This document shows, one piece after another, positions 8,213 to 17,884 of a DNA stretch of 64,000 nt; the first letter of the stretch is position 1, and every line of letters begins with the position of its first letter. Source of the stretch: Sphingorhabdus lutea (GTDB lineage: Bacteria; Pseudomonadota; Alphaproteobacteria; Sphingomonadales; Sphingomonadaceae); contig NZ_CP018154.1 of NCBI RefSeq assembly GCF_001889025.1, positions 1,912,501-1,976,500 of the forward strand, in the 5' to 3' direction. The notes under the pieces are model-generated. The model did not search any database and was not told the origin of the DNA. It saw nothing but the letters and a program-made list of their open reading frames with translations. Made by a program: the position numbers and the translations under genes.

Positions 8213-10138
8213 CTAAATTTCAACCTGGCTGCCAAGCTCCACCACGCGGTTGGTAGGCAATTTGAAAAAATCCATCGCATTGGCTGCATTTCGCAACATC
8301 CATGAAAATAATGGTTTGCGCCATTGTGCCATGCCGCCCTTTTTCGTGGTGCGCAATGTTTGCCGTGATAGGAAAAAGCTGGTCTTCATCATATCAAATT
8401 TGCCGCCGCAAATATTGATATTCTTCAACGCAAGCGGCACGTTACTCTCCTGCATAAATCCATAACGCAGGACAATACGGAAAAACCCATCTCCCAAATC
8501 GGTAACCAGCGCTCTTTCCTTTGGCCGAACATGGGGAATATCCAAAATTTGCACCGTCAATATAACCACCCGTTCATGCAGCACCTTATTATGTTTAATA
8601 TTGTGCAATAGGGCCGATGGCACACCATCGGGAGAACTTGCCATAAATATTGCCGTGCCCGGAGCGCGCTGCGCACTGGATCTGGCAGATTGGATGAATA
8701 TATCCAAAGGCATTGATTCATCCGCCATTCGGTTGCGTAAAATCATCCGCCCACGCGCCCAAGTGGTCAATAATACCGCAATAATTGCGCCAATTAACAA
8801 TGGGAACCAACCGCCATCAGGCACTTTGGTCAAATTTGCGCCGAAATAGGCAATATCGACAATGAAGAATATCGCTAATAAGGGGATGGAATAATAAAGT
8901 TTCCATTTCCAAAGCTGGGTCAACAGCACCGCCAATAAACAGCTATCAATCAACATCGCGCCAGTTACAGCAATGCCATATGCTGCGGTCAAATTTGATG
9001 AGCTTTGGAAGGTTAGAACCAAAATAATCACCATCGTCATCAAAAACCAATTGATGGTTGGAATGTAAATTTGCCCCGCCTGGCTTGCGCTAGTATGTTC
9101 AATTTGCAAACGGGGGATAAAGCCAAGTTGAATGGCCTGCTGTGTTACCGAAAATGCGCCGGTAATCACCGCTTGAGAAGCGATAATCGCGGCCATTGTC
9201 GCAATGATGATTAGGGGTAATTGAAACCATTCGGGCGCCAGTAAGTAAAATGGGCTTTCCAACGCAGGTGCGCCATCACGAATTAACAATGCACCCTGTC
9301 CCATATAGTTTAATATCAATGCAGGCAAAACAAATACCAGCCAGCTTACGCCAATGGGTTTGCGGCCAAAATGACCCATATCGGCATATAATGCCTCCGC
9401 CCCAGTAACCGCCAAGACCACGGTGCCAAGCGCCAAAAACGCCTTATATCCATCAATAATGAAGAAATTTATCGCATGATGCGGCATTAAAGCATATAAA
9501 ATTGACGGTGTCGCGGCGATGGAAATAATTCCCAAAACCGCAATGGTTCCAAAATATAATAACATAATTGGCCCAAAAAATGCGGCCACTTTTGATGTTC
9601 CTGCACGTTGTATTGCAAATAAAAATATCAAAATACCAATGGCCAACGGCAAAATTAAATTGGAAAGTGCCGGGCTATACACGCCCACACCCTCAACCGC
9701 GCTTAACACCGACACAGCAGGCGTTATCATGCTATCACCATAAAAAAGGGCGGTGGCAAATATACCTAATAAAACTATACCCGCAGTCCAGCTTTTCTTG
9801 CCAGCATTTTTGCTGATTAGAGCAAGCAGCGCAAGCGATCCGCCCTCCCCCTTATTATCCGCGCGCATAACAATGGCGACATATTTGACCGTCACCACCA
9901 AAATCATGGACCAGAACATTAAACTAATCACGCCGTAAATATGCTCTACATCCAAATCCAATGGATGATGCCCGGCAAATGTTTCGCGCAGCGCATAAAT
10001 TGGGCTGGTCCCGATATCACCAAAAACAACGCCAATCGCGCCAACCGCCATCGCGCCTAGGCTGGCCTTTTTATGGCCGCCATGGTGAGTATTTTCACCA
10101 TTTCCTTCAACTAAGGCTGTGTTTTGAGCGCTCGTCAT
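8213..10138 (-). CDS. kup: Low-affinity potassium transporter Kup
   Basis: K+/H+ symporter of the KUP/HAK family in the inner membrane. Its 641 residues comprise a short hydrophilic N-terminus, about twelve membrane segments beginning with [20 protein letters not shown] (the Asp at 41 and the GTSP motif are family signatures), [15 protein letters not shown], and [13 protein letters not shown], then a cytoplasmic C-terminal domain from about residue 455. The start ATG 10138 has AGGG ten bases upstream. It lies 81 bases downstream of ccmI and upstream of leuA on the same strand, with no functional tie to either neighbour visible. Nothing is missing relative to the family. Confidence 0.97.
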   Translation of the reverse strand: MTSAQNTALVEGNGENTHHGGHKKASLGAMAVGAIGVVFGDIGTSPIYALRETFAGHHPLDLDVEHIYGVISLMFWSMILVVTVKYVAIVMRADNKGEGGSLALLALISKNAGKKSWTAGIVLLGIFATALFYGDSMITPAVSVLSAVEGVGVYSPALSNLILPLAIGILIFLFAIQRAGTSKVAAFFGPIMLLYFGTIAVLGIISIAATPSILYALMPHHAINFFIIDGYKAFLALGTVVLAVTGAEALYADMGHFGRKPIGVSWLVFVLPALILNYMGQGALLIRDGAPALESPFYLLAPEWFQLPLIIIATMAAIIASQAVITGAFSVTQQAIQLGFIPRLQIEHTSASQAGQIYIPTINWFLMTMVIILVLTFQSSSNLTAAYGIAVTGAMLIDSCLLAVLLTQLWKWKLYYSIPLLAIFFIVDIAYFGANLTKVPDGGWFPLLIGAIIAVLLTTWARGRMILRNRMADESMPLDIFIQSARSSAQRAPGTAIFMASSPDGVPSALLHNIKHNKVLHERVVILTVQILDIPHVRPKERALVTDLGDGFFRIVLRYGFMQESNVPLALKNINICGGKFDMMKTSFFLSRQTLRTTKKGGMAQWRKPLFSWMLRNAANAMDFFKLPTNRVVELGSQVEI

Positions 10139-10219
10139 ATAAATTTTACCCTGTGCATTTTATGCAGTCTTAAGTTTCATTTTTATATTTCACTAAATAA
10201 TCAACTGCTTATTGACGAT

Positions 10220-10846
10220 TTACCTTGGCTGAGTCGTCATTTGCTGAATTGCACCATATTGCAGAAATAAAGGTTGATACCAATCACTATTTTTCGGACC
10301 ATTTTTCAATGCCTTACCCCAGAATTTCATTGTTTCTTCGGGTTTACCATCCATTAAAGCGGCCAATCCCATAAAATATTGGGGGCTGGGCGATTGCGGC
10401 CATAATTGCTCTGCTCTATCAAAAGCATCCTGCGCGGGGGCAGACATGCGCCCACCACTTGCCAACATGATTTGCAGACCAAGAGCCGACCATAAATCGG
10501 GTTGATTTGGGTATTTTTTAATGCCGCCCTGTATATATGCTGCCGCCAGATGATAATCACCGCCCCGCGCCAGGCTGTCCGATATGATTAAATATTGTTT
10601 CGACACAGCGAATTTACGATCCATTTTGGCGCGCATTTCAATCAATAATGCAGCGGTCTTGCCATCATCGCCAATTTTTTGCGCCGCCGAAGATGGCATA
10701 TTGCTATTGCCTGAAACGCTATATCCCGCAAGGCCAAGACACATAAACATTGCCAATGGCGCCATGCGCGACCATGCAATTTTTCCCAAATAACGAAAGG
10801 ACAGCAATAAAATCGCCATGATAATAAGGATGAAAATCCAGATCAT
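10220..10846 (-). CDS. ccmI: Cytochrome c maturation protein CcmI (CycH), short TPR form
   Basis: Membrane-anchored TPR protein that delivers apocytochrome c to the CcmF/CcmH haem lyase. The protein has 208 residues: two N-terminal membrane segments (about 1-14 and 28-43) and a periplasmic TPR region (about 65-195; GDYHLAAAYIQGGIKKYP, LWSALGLQI, PSPQYFMGLAALMDGKPEE). It is shorter than the about 400-residue CycH of many proteobacteria, matching a reduced alphaproteobacterial form. It starts on the last base of the ccmH stop (one-base overlap) and is the last gene of the ccm block; kup follows 81 bases later. Confidence 0.87.
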   Translation of the reverse strand: MIWIFILIIMAILLLSFRYLGKIAWSRMAPLAMFMCLGLAGYSVSGNSNMPSSAAQKIGDDGKTAALLIEMRAKMDRKFAVSKQYLIISDSLARGGDYHLAAAYIQGGIKKYPNQPDLWSALGLQIMLASGGRMSAPAQDAFDRAEQLWPQSPSPQYFMGLAALMDGKPEETMKFWGKALKNGPKNSDWYQPLFLQYGAIQQMTTQPR

Positions 10847-11259
10847 TATGCCTCATCCTTAATAAATAATCTTTGCGTTAAGAAAAAACCGCCCAACAAT
10901 AATAAAATTGGCAAAATCCAAATGAACATCCCTACCCCCTTTGACGGGGGGGTAAAGGTGACATAACGGCCATAGCGGCCAATCATCCAATCGTTAATTT
11001 CCTGTTTTGATTTACCCTGCGCGATTTGGGATCGAACCTCGGCCCGCATGGCCCCGGCAATTGGTGCATCGCTGTCTGACACCGACTGCCCCTGACATTG
11101 GATGCATCGCAATTGGTGCATTACCTCCATTGCCTTTGCCTCCAATTTTGGATCGGCAAGTGGTTTTTCATTCAACGGCAATTCGGCCTGCGCGAACAGG
11201 GGCAATGGCGCAAGAAGGGATAATGAAAAACCCAATAATATTGCGCGAAACATCATCAT
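10846..11259 (-). CDS. ccmH: Cytochrome c maturation protein CcmH (CycL)
   Basis: Thioredoxin-fold-like thiol reductant that holds the CxxCH motif of apocytochrome c reduced for haem ligation. The protein has 137 residues: signal peptide (1-24), the active-site RCIQCQ (C52, C55) within the conserved ELRC-type helix bundle, and a single C-terminal membrane anchor (about 108-127). The form without a fused TPR domain pairs with the separate ccmI that follows. It overlaps ccmG by one base (TAATG) and ccmI by one base. Confidence 0.94.
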   Translation of the reverse strand: MMMFRAILLGFSLSLLAPLPLFAQAELPLNEKPLADPKLEAKAMEVMHQLRCIQCQGQSVSDSDAPIAGAMRAEVRSQIAQGKSKQEINDWMIGRYGRYVTFTPPSKGVGMFIWILPILLLLGGFFLTQRLFIKDEA

Positions 11260-11816
11260 TATTGGCCGCCCATTTTCTGCGCCCGTTCCGCATCCTGCAT
11301 TATTTTGACCAATTTTGGAATATCATCGGCCCGCACATCGCCAAGATGCTGGTGGATAATATTCCCCTCACCATCGATAATAAAGGTTTCAGGAACGCCT
11401 GAAGACCCCATTTTCAATTGAAATGCAAAATCATTATCCGCCCCAATGCGCGTATAGGGATTGCCATATTGCGCCAAAAATGCCGATAAATCCGCCGGTT
11501 TATCGTTTAAGGCAACGCCATTTATTTCAAATCCTTGCTTTTTCAACGCCTCCAACATGGGTGCTTCGGCGGCGCATGGACCGCACCAGCTGGCAAAGAA
11601 ATTCAGCATGCGGACCTTCCCCCCGCCAAAATCAGATGATTTTAAGCCTGGCATTTCTGTCTGCGCGGCTGGCAATGAAAATTGCGGCAAAGGCTGCCCC
11701 ACCATTGCCGATTCAACAAAACCATCATCCTCACCTTGATATAATTGATAGGCGAATAACCCGCCAATAAAGGCGATGATGATTAAAGGAACCCAAAAGA
11801 TAATTTTTTTAATCAT
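11259..11816 (-). CDS. ccmG: Thiol:disulfide interchange protein CcmG/DsbE
   Basis: Membrane-anchored periplasmic thioredoxin that reduces apocytochrome c or CcmH. The protein has 185 residues, with an N-terminal membrane anchor (5-25), the redox motif FFASWCGPC (C78, C81), the cis-Pro region SSGVPETFIID, and a typical acidic face. The start ATG overlaps the ccmF stop by four bases (ATGA), and its stop overlaps ccmH by one base, so the genes are translationally coupled. Confidence 0.95.
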   Translation of the reverse strand: MIKKIIFWVPLIIIAFIGGLFAYQLYQGEDDGFVESAMVGQPLPQFSLPAAQTEMPGLKSSDFGGGKVRMLNFFASWCGPCAAEAPMLEALKKQGFEINGVALNDKPADLSAFLAQYGNPYTRIGADNDFAFQLKMGSSGVPETFIIDGEGNIIHQHLGDVRADDIPKLVKIMQDAERAQKMGGQ

Positions 11817-13762
11817 GATATATTCCCGCCATAGGGGTTTTTATTTTTCCGCCCTTGCCGCCATTTTTTTATATATAATAATATCGCGGATCGAGAGATT
11901 AGCGCCAATATTCCGCCAAATGCGATTATCAACCCGCCAAGCCATATCATCCATACCAATGGTTTCCACCAAAGGCGAACCTGCCAATTTTTCCCCTCAT
12001 TTTGTCCCAGAGAAATATATAATTGCCCATCTGGCCGCATCAATAATCCCGCTTCCGTCGTTTGTTGCTCCGGATTAAAAAAGAAACGTTTTTGCGGTGT
12101 CATTTCAAATTTATCACCATTGCGGCTGGCCATGATATTTGCCTGTTGCGCAACCCAATTTTCGCCGACAACGGGGCGTATTTCTTGTAATTTAACCTGC
12201 CATCCGGCGAAATTTGTCTCTTTGCCCTCGTTTAAAATGACAAGCTGTTCCTTGCTCCACCCTGATTCCGCCGCCATGCCGCCAACCGACACTGCAACGC
12301 CAAAATGGGCAATGACCATAGCGTAAATGGGCAATGGAGTGCGGCGTAAATTGCGCCCATATAATGGCATGAATGAACCAATGGCCAGCGCAATTGCAAT
12401 GGCCGCACCCAATATAGGGAAAATCCCAGCCTGAGGCGACAATAGATAGATGATTATGGCAAGCAGACCGAATAATATAATCGGTAATAAAGCCCGCCAG
12501 CCCATATTTTGTGCCTCATCCTTGCGCCAACGAAGTAATGGCCCAACCAATAATAATAAAAACATGCCAAGAGTGATGGGAATGGTGGTTTGGTTAAAAT
12601 AGGGCGGGCCAACGGAAATTTTATCGGGGCTTATCGCCTCCACCGCTAATGGGAACAAAGTGCCGACAAAAATAACCGCCAAAATAACGGTTAATAACAT
12701 ATTGTTCAGCACCAATGCGCCCTCGCGGCTTATAAAATGGAATAATTTACCCTGTCTTACCGTGCCAATTTTTATGGCAAAAATCGCAAATGCACCACCA
12801 ACATAAAATAATAATAACCCCAAGATGAAACTGCCTCTTTCGGGGTCAACGGCAAAGCTATGCACGCTGGTCAATATGCCCGATCGCACCAAAAATGTAC
12901 CCAGCATGGACATGGCAAAGCATAAAAGCGCCAACATAATCGTCCACGCACGCAGCGCATCGCGCGCAGCAAGCACACTGACCGAATGGAGCAGCGCCGT
13001 TGCTGCCAACCAAGGCATTAAGGACGCATTTTCAACCGGATCCCAAAACCACCAGCCACCCCAGCCAAGTTCATAATATGCCCAATAGCTGCCTGCGACG
13101 ATGCCAATGGTCAAGAATATCCATGATAAAAGCACCCATGGCCGCATTGCGCGGGCAAAGGCTGGACCAACTTGGCCGGTCAACATTGCGCCTAATGCCA
13201 ATGAAAATGCGACTGACAGGCCGACATAGCCGATATATAATGTGGGTGGGTGGAACGCCAAACCCAAATCCTGTAACAAAGGGTTTAACCCCGCACCAAC
13301 CTGTGCAGCGGGATATAGCCGTTCAAACGGATTTGACACCGAAATTAAAAATAGAAAAAAACCAAGCGCGATAAAGGCCTGCACCGCCAATGTCGCATTT
13401 AATGTTGCGCGGTTTATCCGCCGTTCAAAAATAGCAATGGCCGCGCCCGACAATGTTAAAATCATCACCCATAATAGCATCGAACCTTCATGATTGCCCC
13501 AGCTGCCGGCGATTTTAAAAATCATGGGTTTGTCGATATGGCTGTTACTGGCCACCAATAATAACGATAAATCGGTTATCACGAATAAATAAATTAACGC
13601 ACCAAAAGCGGCCATTACCAATGCAGCCTGTGCAATGGCGGCAGGCCGGATAATATAGGCCAATTCCTGACGCCCAAAAATGGTAAAACTTGCCGAAATT
13701 GCCTGTAATAAGGCAAGCATGGCCGCGACCCAAAGCGCACTATGGCCCAATTCTGCAATCAT
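11813..13762 (-). CDS. ccmF: Haem lyase CcmF
   Basis: Large inner-membrane component of the haem-apocytochrome c ligase. The protein has 649 residues with about 14-15 membrane helices. The tryptophan-rich WWD domain (GWGGWWFWDPVENASLMPW) binds haem on the periplasmic side, and the conserved His residues are in flanking loops (for example LLHSVSVLAA and SVHSFAVDPERGSF). Length and order match the family. It overlaps ccmE upstream and ccmG downstream by four bases each. Confidence 0.96.
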   Translation of the reverse strand: MIAELGHSALWVAAMLALLQAISASFTIFGRQELAYIIRPAAIAQAALVMAAFGALIYLFVITDLSLLLVASNSHIDKPMIFKIAGSWGNHEGSMLLWVMILTLSGAAIAIFERRINRATLNATLAVQAFIALGFFLFLISVSNPFERLYPAAQVGAGLNPLLQDLGLAFHPPTLYIGYVGLSVAFSLALGAMLTGQVGPAFARAMRPWVLLSWIFLTIGIVAGSYWAYYELGWGGWWFWDPVENASLMPWLAATALLHSVSVLAARDALRAWTIMLALLCFAMSMLGTFLVRSGILTSVHSFAVDPERGSFILGLLLFYVGGAFAIFAIKIGTVRQGKLFHFISREGALVLNNMLLTVILAVIFVGTLFPLAVEAISPDKISVGPPYFNQTTIPITLGMFLLLLVGPLLRWRKDEAQNMGWRALLPIILFGLLAIIIYLLSPQAGIFPILGAAIAIALAIGSFMPLYGRNLRRTPLPIYAMVIAHFGVAVSVGGMAAESGWSKEQLVILNEGKETNFAGWQVKLQEIRPVVGENWVAQQANIMASRNGDKFEMTPQKRFFFNPEQQTTEAGLLMRPDGQLYISLGQNEGKNWQVRLWWKPLVWMIWLGGLIIAFGGILALISRSAILLYIKKWRQGRKNKNPYGGNIS

Positions 13763-14256
13763 TCGACGACGCTGTCTTTGCTATGTTCTGCCTGATATTG
13801 GTCCATATCGCCCAGCTCCCTTGGCACATAATTTTCATCATGCCGGGCAAGCAAGCTGTCCGCGACAAATTGCCCCTGTGCATTTAACCGTCCCTCGGCC
13901 ACCACACCCGAACCTTCGACAAATAAATCTGGCAAAATCCCGCTATAATTTACCAAAATTTGGGAATTTTTATCCTGAACAGTAAATTGAACCGACGTGC
14001 CATCGGGGGATTTTTCTATTGATCCATGCTTTACCATGCCGCCCAATCGCACCGCCTTGCCCTCTTCTATTTTTGAGGAATTTAGCGTGGTGGGCGTGTA
14101 AAAATATGCCGCCTGATCGCGCAGGGCATTGGCCGCCAATAATGCCGCCCCAATTAACATTAACAGGGCGAATAATATTAAAATTAAGCGTTGATGCTTT
14201 GCCTTTACGCCTTGCCCCATCTTTTTGGAGATATTATTTTGATGTCCCTTCACCAT
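13759..14256 (-). CDS. ccmE: Cytochrome c haem chaperone CcmE
   Basis: Periplasmic haem chaperone that binds haem covalently and passes it to CcmF. The protein has 165 residues: one N-terminal membrane anchor (23-43), an OB-fold (residues 50-140; VRLGGMVKHGSI, VQFTVQD, ILVNYSGILPDLF, GVVAEGRL), and the haem-binding LARHDENYVP with His139 and Tyr143. A second in-frame ATG (14220, MGQGVKAKH) is an equally possible start and would give the more usual N-terminus. It begins one base after the ccmD stop and overlaps ccmF by four bases. Confidence 0.95.
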   Translation of the reverse strand: MVKGHQNNISKKMGQGVKAKHQRLILILFALLMLIGAALLAANALRDQAAYFYTPTTLNSSKIEEGKAVRLGGMVKHGSIEKSPDGTSVQFTVQDKNSQILVNYSGILPDLFVEGSGVVAEGRLNAQGQFVADSLLARHDENYVPRELGDMDQYQAEHSKDSVVE

Positions 14257-14257
14257 T

Positions 14258-14389
14258 TCAACTATCTTTTCTTAAATCATCGCTGCTTTTTTCCGCGCGT
14301 TTCATTTTGACATAACTATCCCATGATAGCAGGAAAATGCCGGCAAAAGTGACGGCAAAGGCGGCAATTATATATGGCATATGGTTCAT
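14258..14389 (-). CDS. ccmD: Haem exporter subunit CcmD
   Basis: A 43-residue protein with one membrane helix (about residues 5-23: YIIAAFAVTFAGIFLLSW) followed by a basic, charged C-terminus, the canonical CcmD architecture. CcmD stabilises holo-CcmE release from CcmC. It starts three bases after the ccmC stop (TAG GTT ATG) and ends one base before ccmE. Position between ccmC and ccmE supports the assignment despite low sequence conservation. Confidence 0.88.
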   Translation of the reverse strand: MNHMPYIIAAFAVTFAGIFLLSWDSYVKMKRAEKSSDDLRKDS

Positions 14390-14392
14390 AAC

Positions 14393-15109
14393 CTATCCCT
14401 CTGCCCTGCGGCGCATACGGTTTTCAACCTTTATTTGGGCCAAAATGCTGCGCATTCGCATCAACACAACCGCGCCAAAAATTAACGAAAAGCCCAATAT
14501 CGCGCCATAAAGCGGGTAAAGATAGGCCGCATCAATTGACGAGCCGCCCAAAGTGATGCTGGGTTTTTGATGCTGGCTTTCCCACCAGATAACCGAACGG
14601 TTGATAATGGGAATATTTACCGCGCCAAATATGCCGAAAATCGCGGCAAAGCGGCTTGTTTCGCCCTTATTACTGCTGCTGCTGACCAATGAAATATAGG
14701 CGATATAGATTAAAAATAACACCAACATGGATGTTAAGCGGCCATCCCATACCCACCATGCGCCCCATGCGGGCCGTCCCCAAATCGATCCAGTAACAAG
14801 ACAAATTGCCGCAAAAACCGCGCCTGGCACGGCAATGGCGCGCGCCGATATTCCGGCCAAGGGATGTCGCCAGACCAATTGAACGATGCTGGCAATCGCA
14901 ATACTGGTCCAACCCGCCATAGAAAGCCATGCAGACGGCACATGAACAAAGATAATAGACACCATTTTGCCCATTAACCGTTCTTCAGGAACCATCGTCA
15001 CGCCCCATAAACAAGAAGCGAGAGTCAAAATCATACCCGGCCAAAACAGCCAAAAAGTGGCTGGTTTTGCAATTTTAAGAAATTGGGCAGGATTAGCGTA
15101 TTTATGCAT
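14393..15109 (-). CDS. ccmC: Haem exporter/handling protein CcmC
   Basis: Inner-membrane protein with six helices that presents haem to CcmE. The protein has 238 residues from the ATG at 15109 (MHKYANPAQF, the usual N-terminus); an ATG nine codons earlier (15136) is possible. The WWD signature is WGAWWVWDGRLTS, with conserved His in IIFVHVPSAW and in the WRHPLAG segment. It opens the ccm block (C-D-E-F-G-H-I). ccmA and ccmB, which encode the ABC transporter that releases holo-CcmE, are not in this window and must be elsewhere. Confidence 0.95.
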   Translation of the reverse strand: MHKYANPAQFLKIAKPATFWLFWPGMILTLASCLWGVTMVPEERLMGKMVSIIFVHVPSAWLSMAGWTSIAIASIVQLVWRHPLAGISARAIAVPGAVFAAICLVTGSIWGRPAWGAWWVWDGRLTSMLVLFLIYIAYISLVSSSSNKGETSRFAAIFGIFGAVNIPIINRSVIWWESQHQKPSITLGGSSIDAAYLYPLYGAILGFSLIFGAVVLMRMRSILAQIKVENRMRRRAEG

Positions 15110-15193
15110 GGTATAGACTCGAAGAGCGTTTAGCATCCATGAGCCATATTCACCAACAATAATTGACGAAAAAGCCGCTTAATATGGCAAATT

Positions 15194-16243
15194 TTATCGG
15201 CCAATTAATTTTTGCGCCATTTGATCGGCAATTTTTGACGATGCAATATTGGTTTCTTCGCTTTGTTTCCAAATATCGCTTAACCGCTGTGGAATGATTT
15301 TAATCCGCTCATTCACATCATCCACCGTTGCATTACCCAAATATTCCAACCCAACATTTATAATGCCGCCCGCATTTATGACATAATCCGGTGCATATAA
15401 AATGCCGCGTTCAAACAATATTTGCGAATCGCGCGCGGTGGCAAATTGATTATTCGCGCCGCCGGCAACAATTTGGCATTTTAACGCAGCAATGCTTTGT
15501 TGGTTTAAAACCGCGCCCAATGCATTGGGGCTGAAAATATCACATTCGCTGGTCATGATATTGTCCAGATCGACATGCGCCGCGTCAATTTCCTCGGCCA
15601 ATTTTGCGGCTTTATCCGCAAATAAATCCGCCAAAATCAATATTGCGCCATCCTTGGCCAATAATTTGGCGACCCCCCCGCCAACACTGCCCACGCCCTG
15701 TATCGCCACACGAACGCCGCGCATATCATCAACGCCCAATTTATGCTTTGCCGCTGCCTTTATGCCCAAATATACGCCATAGGCGGTATAGGGCCCTGGG
15801 TCGCCACCAGCCAGATTTGGGTCGCTAACCGGCAGGCCGGCAACATATTTGGTTTGTTTTGAAATTTCCACCATATCCATATCGGACATGCCAACATCTT
15901 CGGCAGTGACATATTGTTCATTATATTGGTTAATCGCGCGTCCAAATGCCGCCAGCATTTCGGGGGTTTTTGTGCGTTTTGCATCGGCCAATATCACCGC
16001 TTTACCACCGCCAAGGGGCAATCCGGCCATTGCATTTTTATAACTCATTCCGCGTGACAAACGCAGCGCGTCGGTAATCGCCATTTGCGGCTGTGCATAA
16101 TGCCAAAATCGGGTACCGCCTGCTGCGGGTCCTAAATTTGTGGAGTGAACGGCGATCACGCTTCGCAGTCCGCTTTTATAATCCTCAACAACATGAACCG
16201 CTTCATGCGCGTCAAAATCAGGCAATTCCCAAATAGAGGTCAT
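15194..16243 (-). CDS. Leucine/valine-type amino acid dehydrogenase
   Basis: A Glu/Leu/Phe/Val dehydrogenase family enzyme of 349 residues that reversibly deaminates branched-chain (or aromatic) amino acids with NAD+. It shows GPAAGGTRFW, the catalytic Lys in PLGGGKAVI, the Asp in TAEDVGMS, the NAD-binding GVGSVGGG, and the late GGANNQFA and NAGGIINV segments. Length fits the short leucine dehydrogenase branch rather than glutamate dehydrogenase. The start ATG 16243 has GTGGA seven bases upstream; an upstream in-frame codon (16264) is less likely. It is downstream of tRNA-His and upstream of ccmC on the same strand. Substrate preference is inferred from family only. Confidence 0.9.
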   Translation of the reverse strand: MTSIWELPDFDAHEAVHVVEDYKSGLRSVIAVHSTNLGPAAGGTRFWHYAQPQMAITDALRLSRGMSYKNAMAGLPLGGGKAVILADAKRTKTPEMLAAFGRAINQYNEQYVTAEDVGMSDMDMVEISKQTKYVAGLPVSDPNLAGGDPGPYTAYGVYLGIKAAAKHKLGVDDMRGVRVAIQGVGSVGGGVAKLLAKDGAILILADLFADKAAKLAEEIDAAHVDLDNIMTSECDIFSPNALGAVLNQQSIAALKCQIVAGGANNQFATARDSQILFERGILYAPDYVINAGGIINVGLEYLGNATVDDVNERIKIIPQRLSDIWKQSEETNIASSKIADQMAQKLIGR

Positions 16244-16273
16244 ATTATATCCACTTTTCAACATTCAGCCATT

Positions 16274-16297
16274 TATGACGATAATATATCCGTCATA
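16274..16297. promoter_or_regulatory. Inverted repeat upstream of the leucine dehydrogenase gene
   Basis: TATGACG (16274-16280) and CGTCATA (16291-16297) form a perfect 7-bp inverted repeat with a 10-base AT spacer, 31 bases upstream of the start codon at 16243. The dyad size and location suit a dimeric regulator, possibly of Lrp/AsnC type given the gene, but this is a guess from position only. Confidence 0.35.
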
Positions 16298-16421
16298 GAT
16301 TATCATATATCGACATGATATTGGCGTAATTTAATAATTATATGATGTAATAATATTATAAATGTCTTTTGTCATCCCCCGTAATGCAATTTATAAAATA
16401 ACATTTAGGGGAGAGAAAAAA

Positions 16422-16499
16422 TGGGGCGACCGAGGGGTCTCGAACCCCCGACCTCCGGTACCACAAACCGGCGCTCTAACCAACTGAGCTACGATCGCC
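16422..16499 (-). tRNA. tRNA-His (GTG anticodon), CCA encoded
   Basis: The minus strand folds into a full cloverleaf. The acceptor GCGATCG/CGGTCGC has one wobble pair; the D arm contains AGCTCAGTTGGTTAGAGC; the anticodon arm CCGGT-TTGTGGT-ACCGG carries anticodon GTG; the T arm has the GTTCGAGAC loop. An extra 5' G (G-1, position 16499) faces discriminator C73 (16425), the identity mark of tRNA-His, and CCA is encoded (16424-16422). A TTGACC -35-like hexamer lies about 65 bases upstream (16568-16563). It is in the gap between leucine dehydrogenase and the NRAMP-like gene. Confidence 0.97.
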
Positions 16500-16621
16500 A
16501 CATAACCAATTAACAAAACATCAATTGGGTGAGGCCGCTCCTTAATCCTACTATATATATTTGGTCAAGCATAATGCACAAAAAAAAGAGTGACTATTTT
16601 TGCTAGCCAAACAAAAAAGCC

Positions 16622-17881
16622 ATGCTAAAAATTAAAATTATGGGAATTGGAAAAGCATTATTACAATATCGGCCTGGCCCTGCCATGTTGGTTTCTGCGG
16701 CATTTATTGGACCAGGAACGGTCACAATATGCACGTTAAGCGGCGTAAAATTTGGCTATTCACTATTGTGGGTCATGTTATTTGCCACTTTTGCCACCAT
16801 AATTTTGCAAAATTTGGCCAGCCATGTTGCCATCATCCTGCAAAAGGGATTGGGAGAGGCGATTTTGGACGCCCTGCCCAATAAATTAACGAAAATATTA
16901 TTCTCTATCATCCTTATTACAGCATTATTTGTAGGCAATAGTGCCTATGAATCGGGCAATATTGCGGGGGTGATGATGGGAATTAACGCCATCAACCCAC
17001 AAATTACGCCTTCGTTACTCCCCTTATTGGTCGGAGGATTCGTTATTTTAATGGTATTTTTTGGGGCGCAAAAATGGTTGGAGAAAATTTTAATCGCCAT
17101 TGTGGTGGTGATGAGCATTTCTTTTTTAATCAGTTTAATCATCGTAAAACCGAATTTTGCGTTAATGATGGGCGGTTTTATCCCCAATCTTTCTGATGAA
17201 AATCTATTCACCGCAATTGCATTGGTTGGCACCACAATAGTGCCATATAATTTATTTTTGCACGCGGCTTTATCCAAAAAACATTGGAAAAGCGCGGATA
17301 AACTGACCGAGGCGAATGTCGAAAATGCTGTTTCCATTTCACTGGGCGGGCTGGTTTCCATGGCGATTATTGCCACTGCCGCCGCAGCATTTTTTGGTAA
17401 TAATATTGAAATTCAAAGCGCCGCCGACATGGCGGGGCAAATGCGTCCCTTATTTGGTGATGTCGCGCAATATGCATTGGGCGCGGGTTTATTTGCCGCC
17501 GGTTTAACCTCCGCCATAACTGCGCCAATGGCCACAGCATATATTGCCTGCGAAATCACCGGCGCACAGGGCAAAAATTATGAACAAATATTGTTCAAAT
17601 CCACCGCCATTTTGGTGGCGGCCATTGGCACCGCCCTGGCCTCCTTGGGAATTAAACCGGTTGAAATTATTACCATTGCACAATTTGCAAATGGGCTTTT
17701 ACTGCCAATTGTCGCACTTTTCTTAATGATATTGATAACATCAAGCTCTGCATTGGCGGCGCATAGGCCGGGTAAGATAAAAATTATTTCAGGATGGGTT
17801 ATCTTGATTTTTTGCACCTTTTTGGGCGCAAAATCATTATTGGGCGCCGAATCATTGACTCATATTCTTGGATTAAGTTGA
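16622..17881 (+). CDS. NRAMP-superfamily transporter (YcsG-like) linked to 5-oxoprolinase
   Basis: An inner-membrane protein of 419 residues with about eleven helices and NRAMP-type order. Two metal-site motifs are altered: in helix 1 the canonical DPGN is GPGT (G30-T33), and in helix 6 the canonical MPHN is VPYN (V207-N210). Canonical Mn/Fe transporters need the Asp, Asn and Met, so Mn uptake is unlikely. The gene sits 3 bases before pxpA; in Bacillus subtilis an NRAMP-like gene, ycsG, likewise neighbours ycsF (pxpA) and kipI-kipA. A role in supplying 5-oxoproline or a related substrate is inferred. The start ATG 16622 is uncertain; ATG 16640 is an alternative and neither has a strong ribosome site. 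Confidence 0.85.
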   Translation: MLKIKIMGIGKALLQYRPGPAMLVSAAFIGPGTVTICTLSGVKFGYSLLWVMLFATFATIILQNLASHVAIILQKGLGEAILDALPNKLTKILFSIILITALFVGNSAYESGNIAGVMMGINAINPQITPSLLPLLVGGFVILMVFFGAQKWLEKILIAIVVVMSISFLISLIIVKPNFALMMGGFIPNLSDENLFTAIALVGTTIVPYNLFLHAALSKKHWKSADKLTEANVENAVSISLGGLVSMAIIATAAAAFFGNNIEIQSAADMAGQMRPLFGDVAQYALGAGLFAAGLTSAITAPMATAYIACEITGAQGKNYEQILFKSTAILVAAIGTALASLGIKPVEIITIAQFANGLLLPIVALFLMILITSSSALAAHRPGKIKIISGWVILIFCTFLGAKSLLGAESLTHILGLS

Positions 17882-17884
17882 GCA

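Noticed and set aside
8120-8305. Plus-strand ORF spanning the kup end and leuA leader spacer
   Set aside because: Mostly antisense to kup; AT-rich start, no ribosome site, no family resemblance.
16622-17881. Calling the NRAMP-like gene mntH
   Set aside because: Metal-ligand motifs of helices 1 and 6 are altered and it is linked to pxpABC, so the manganese-transporter name would mislead.
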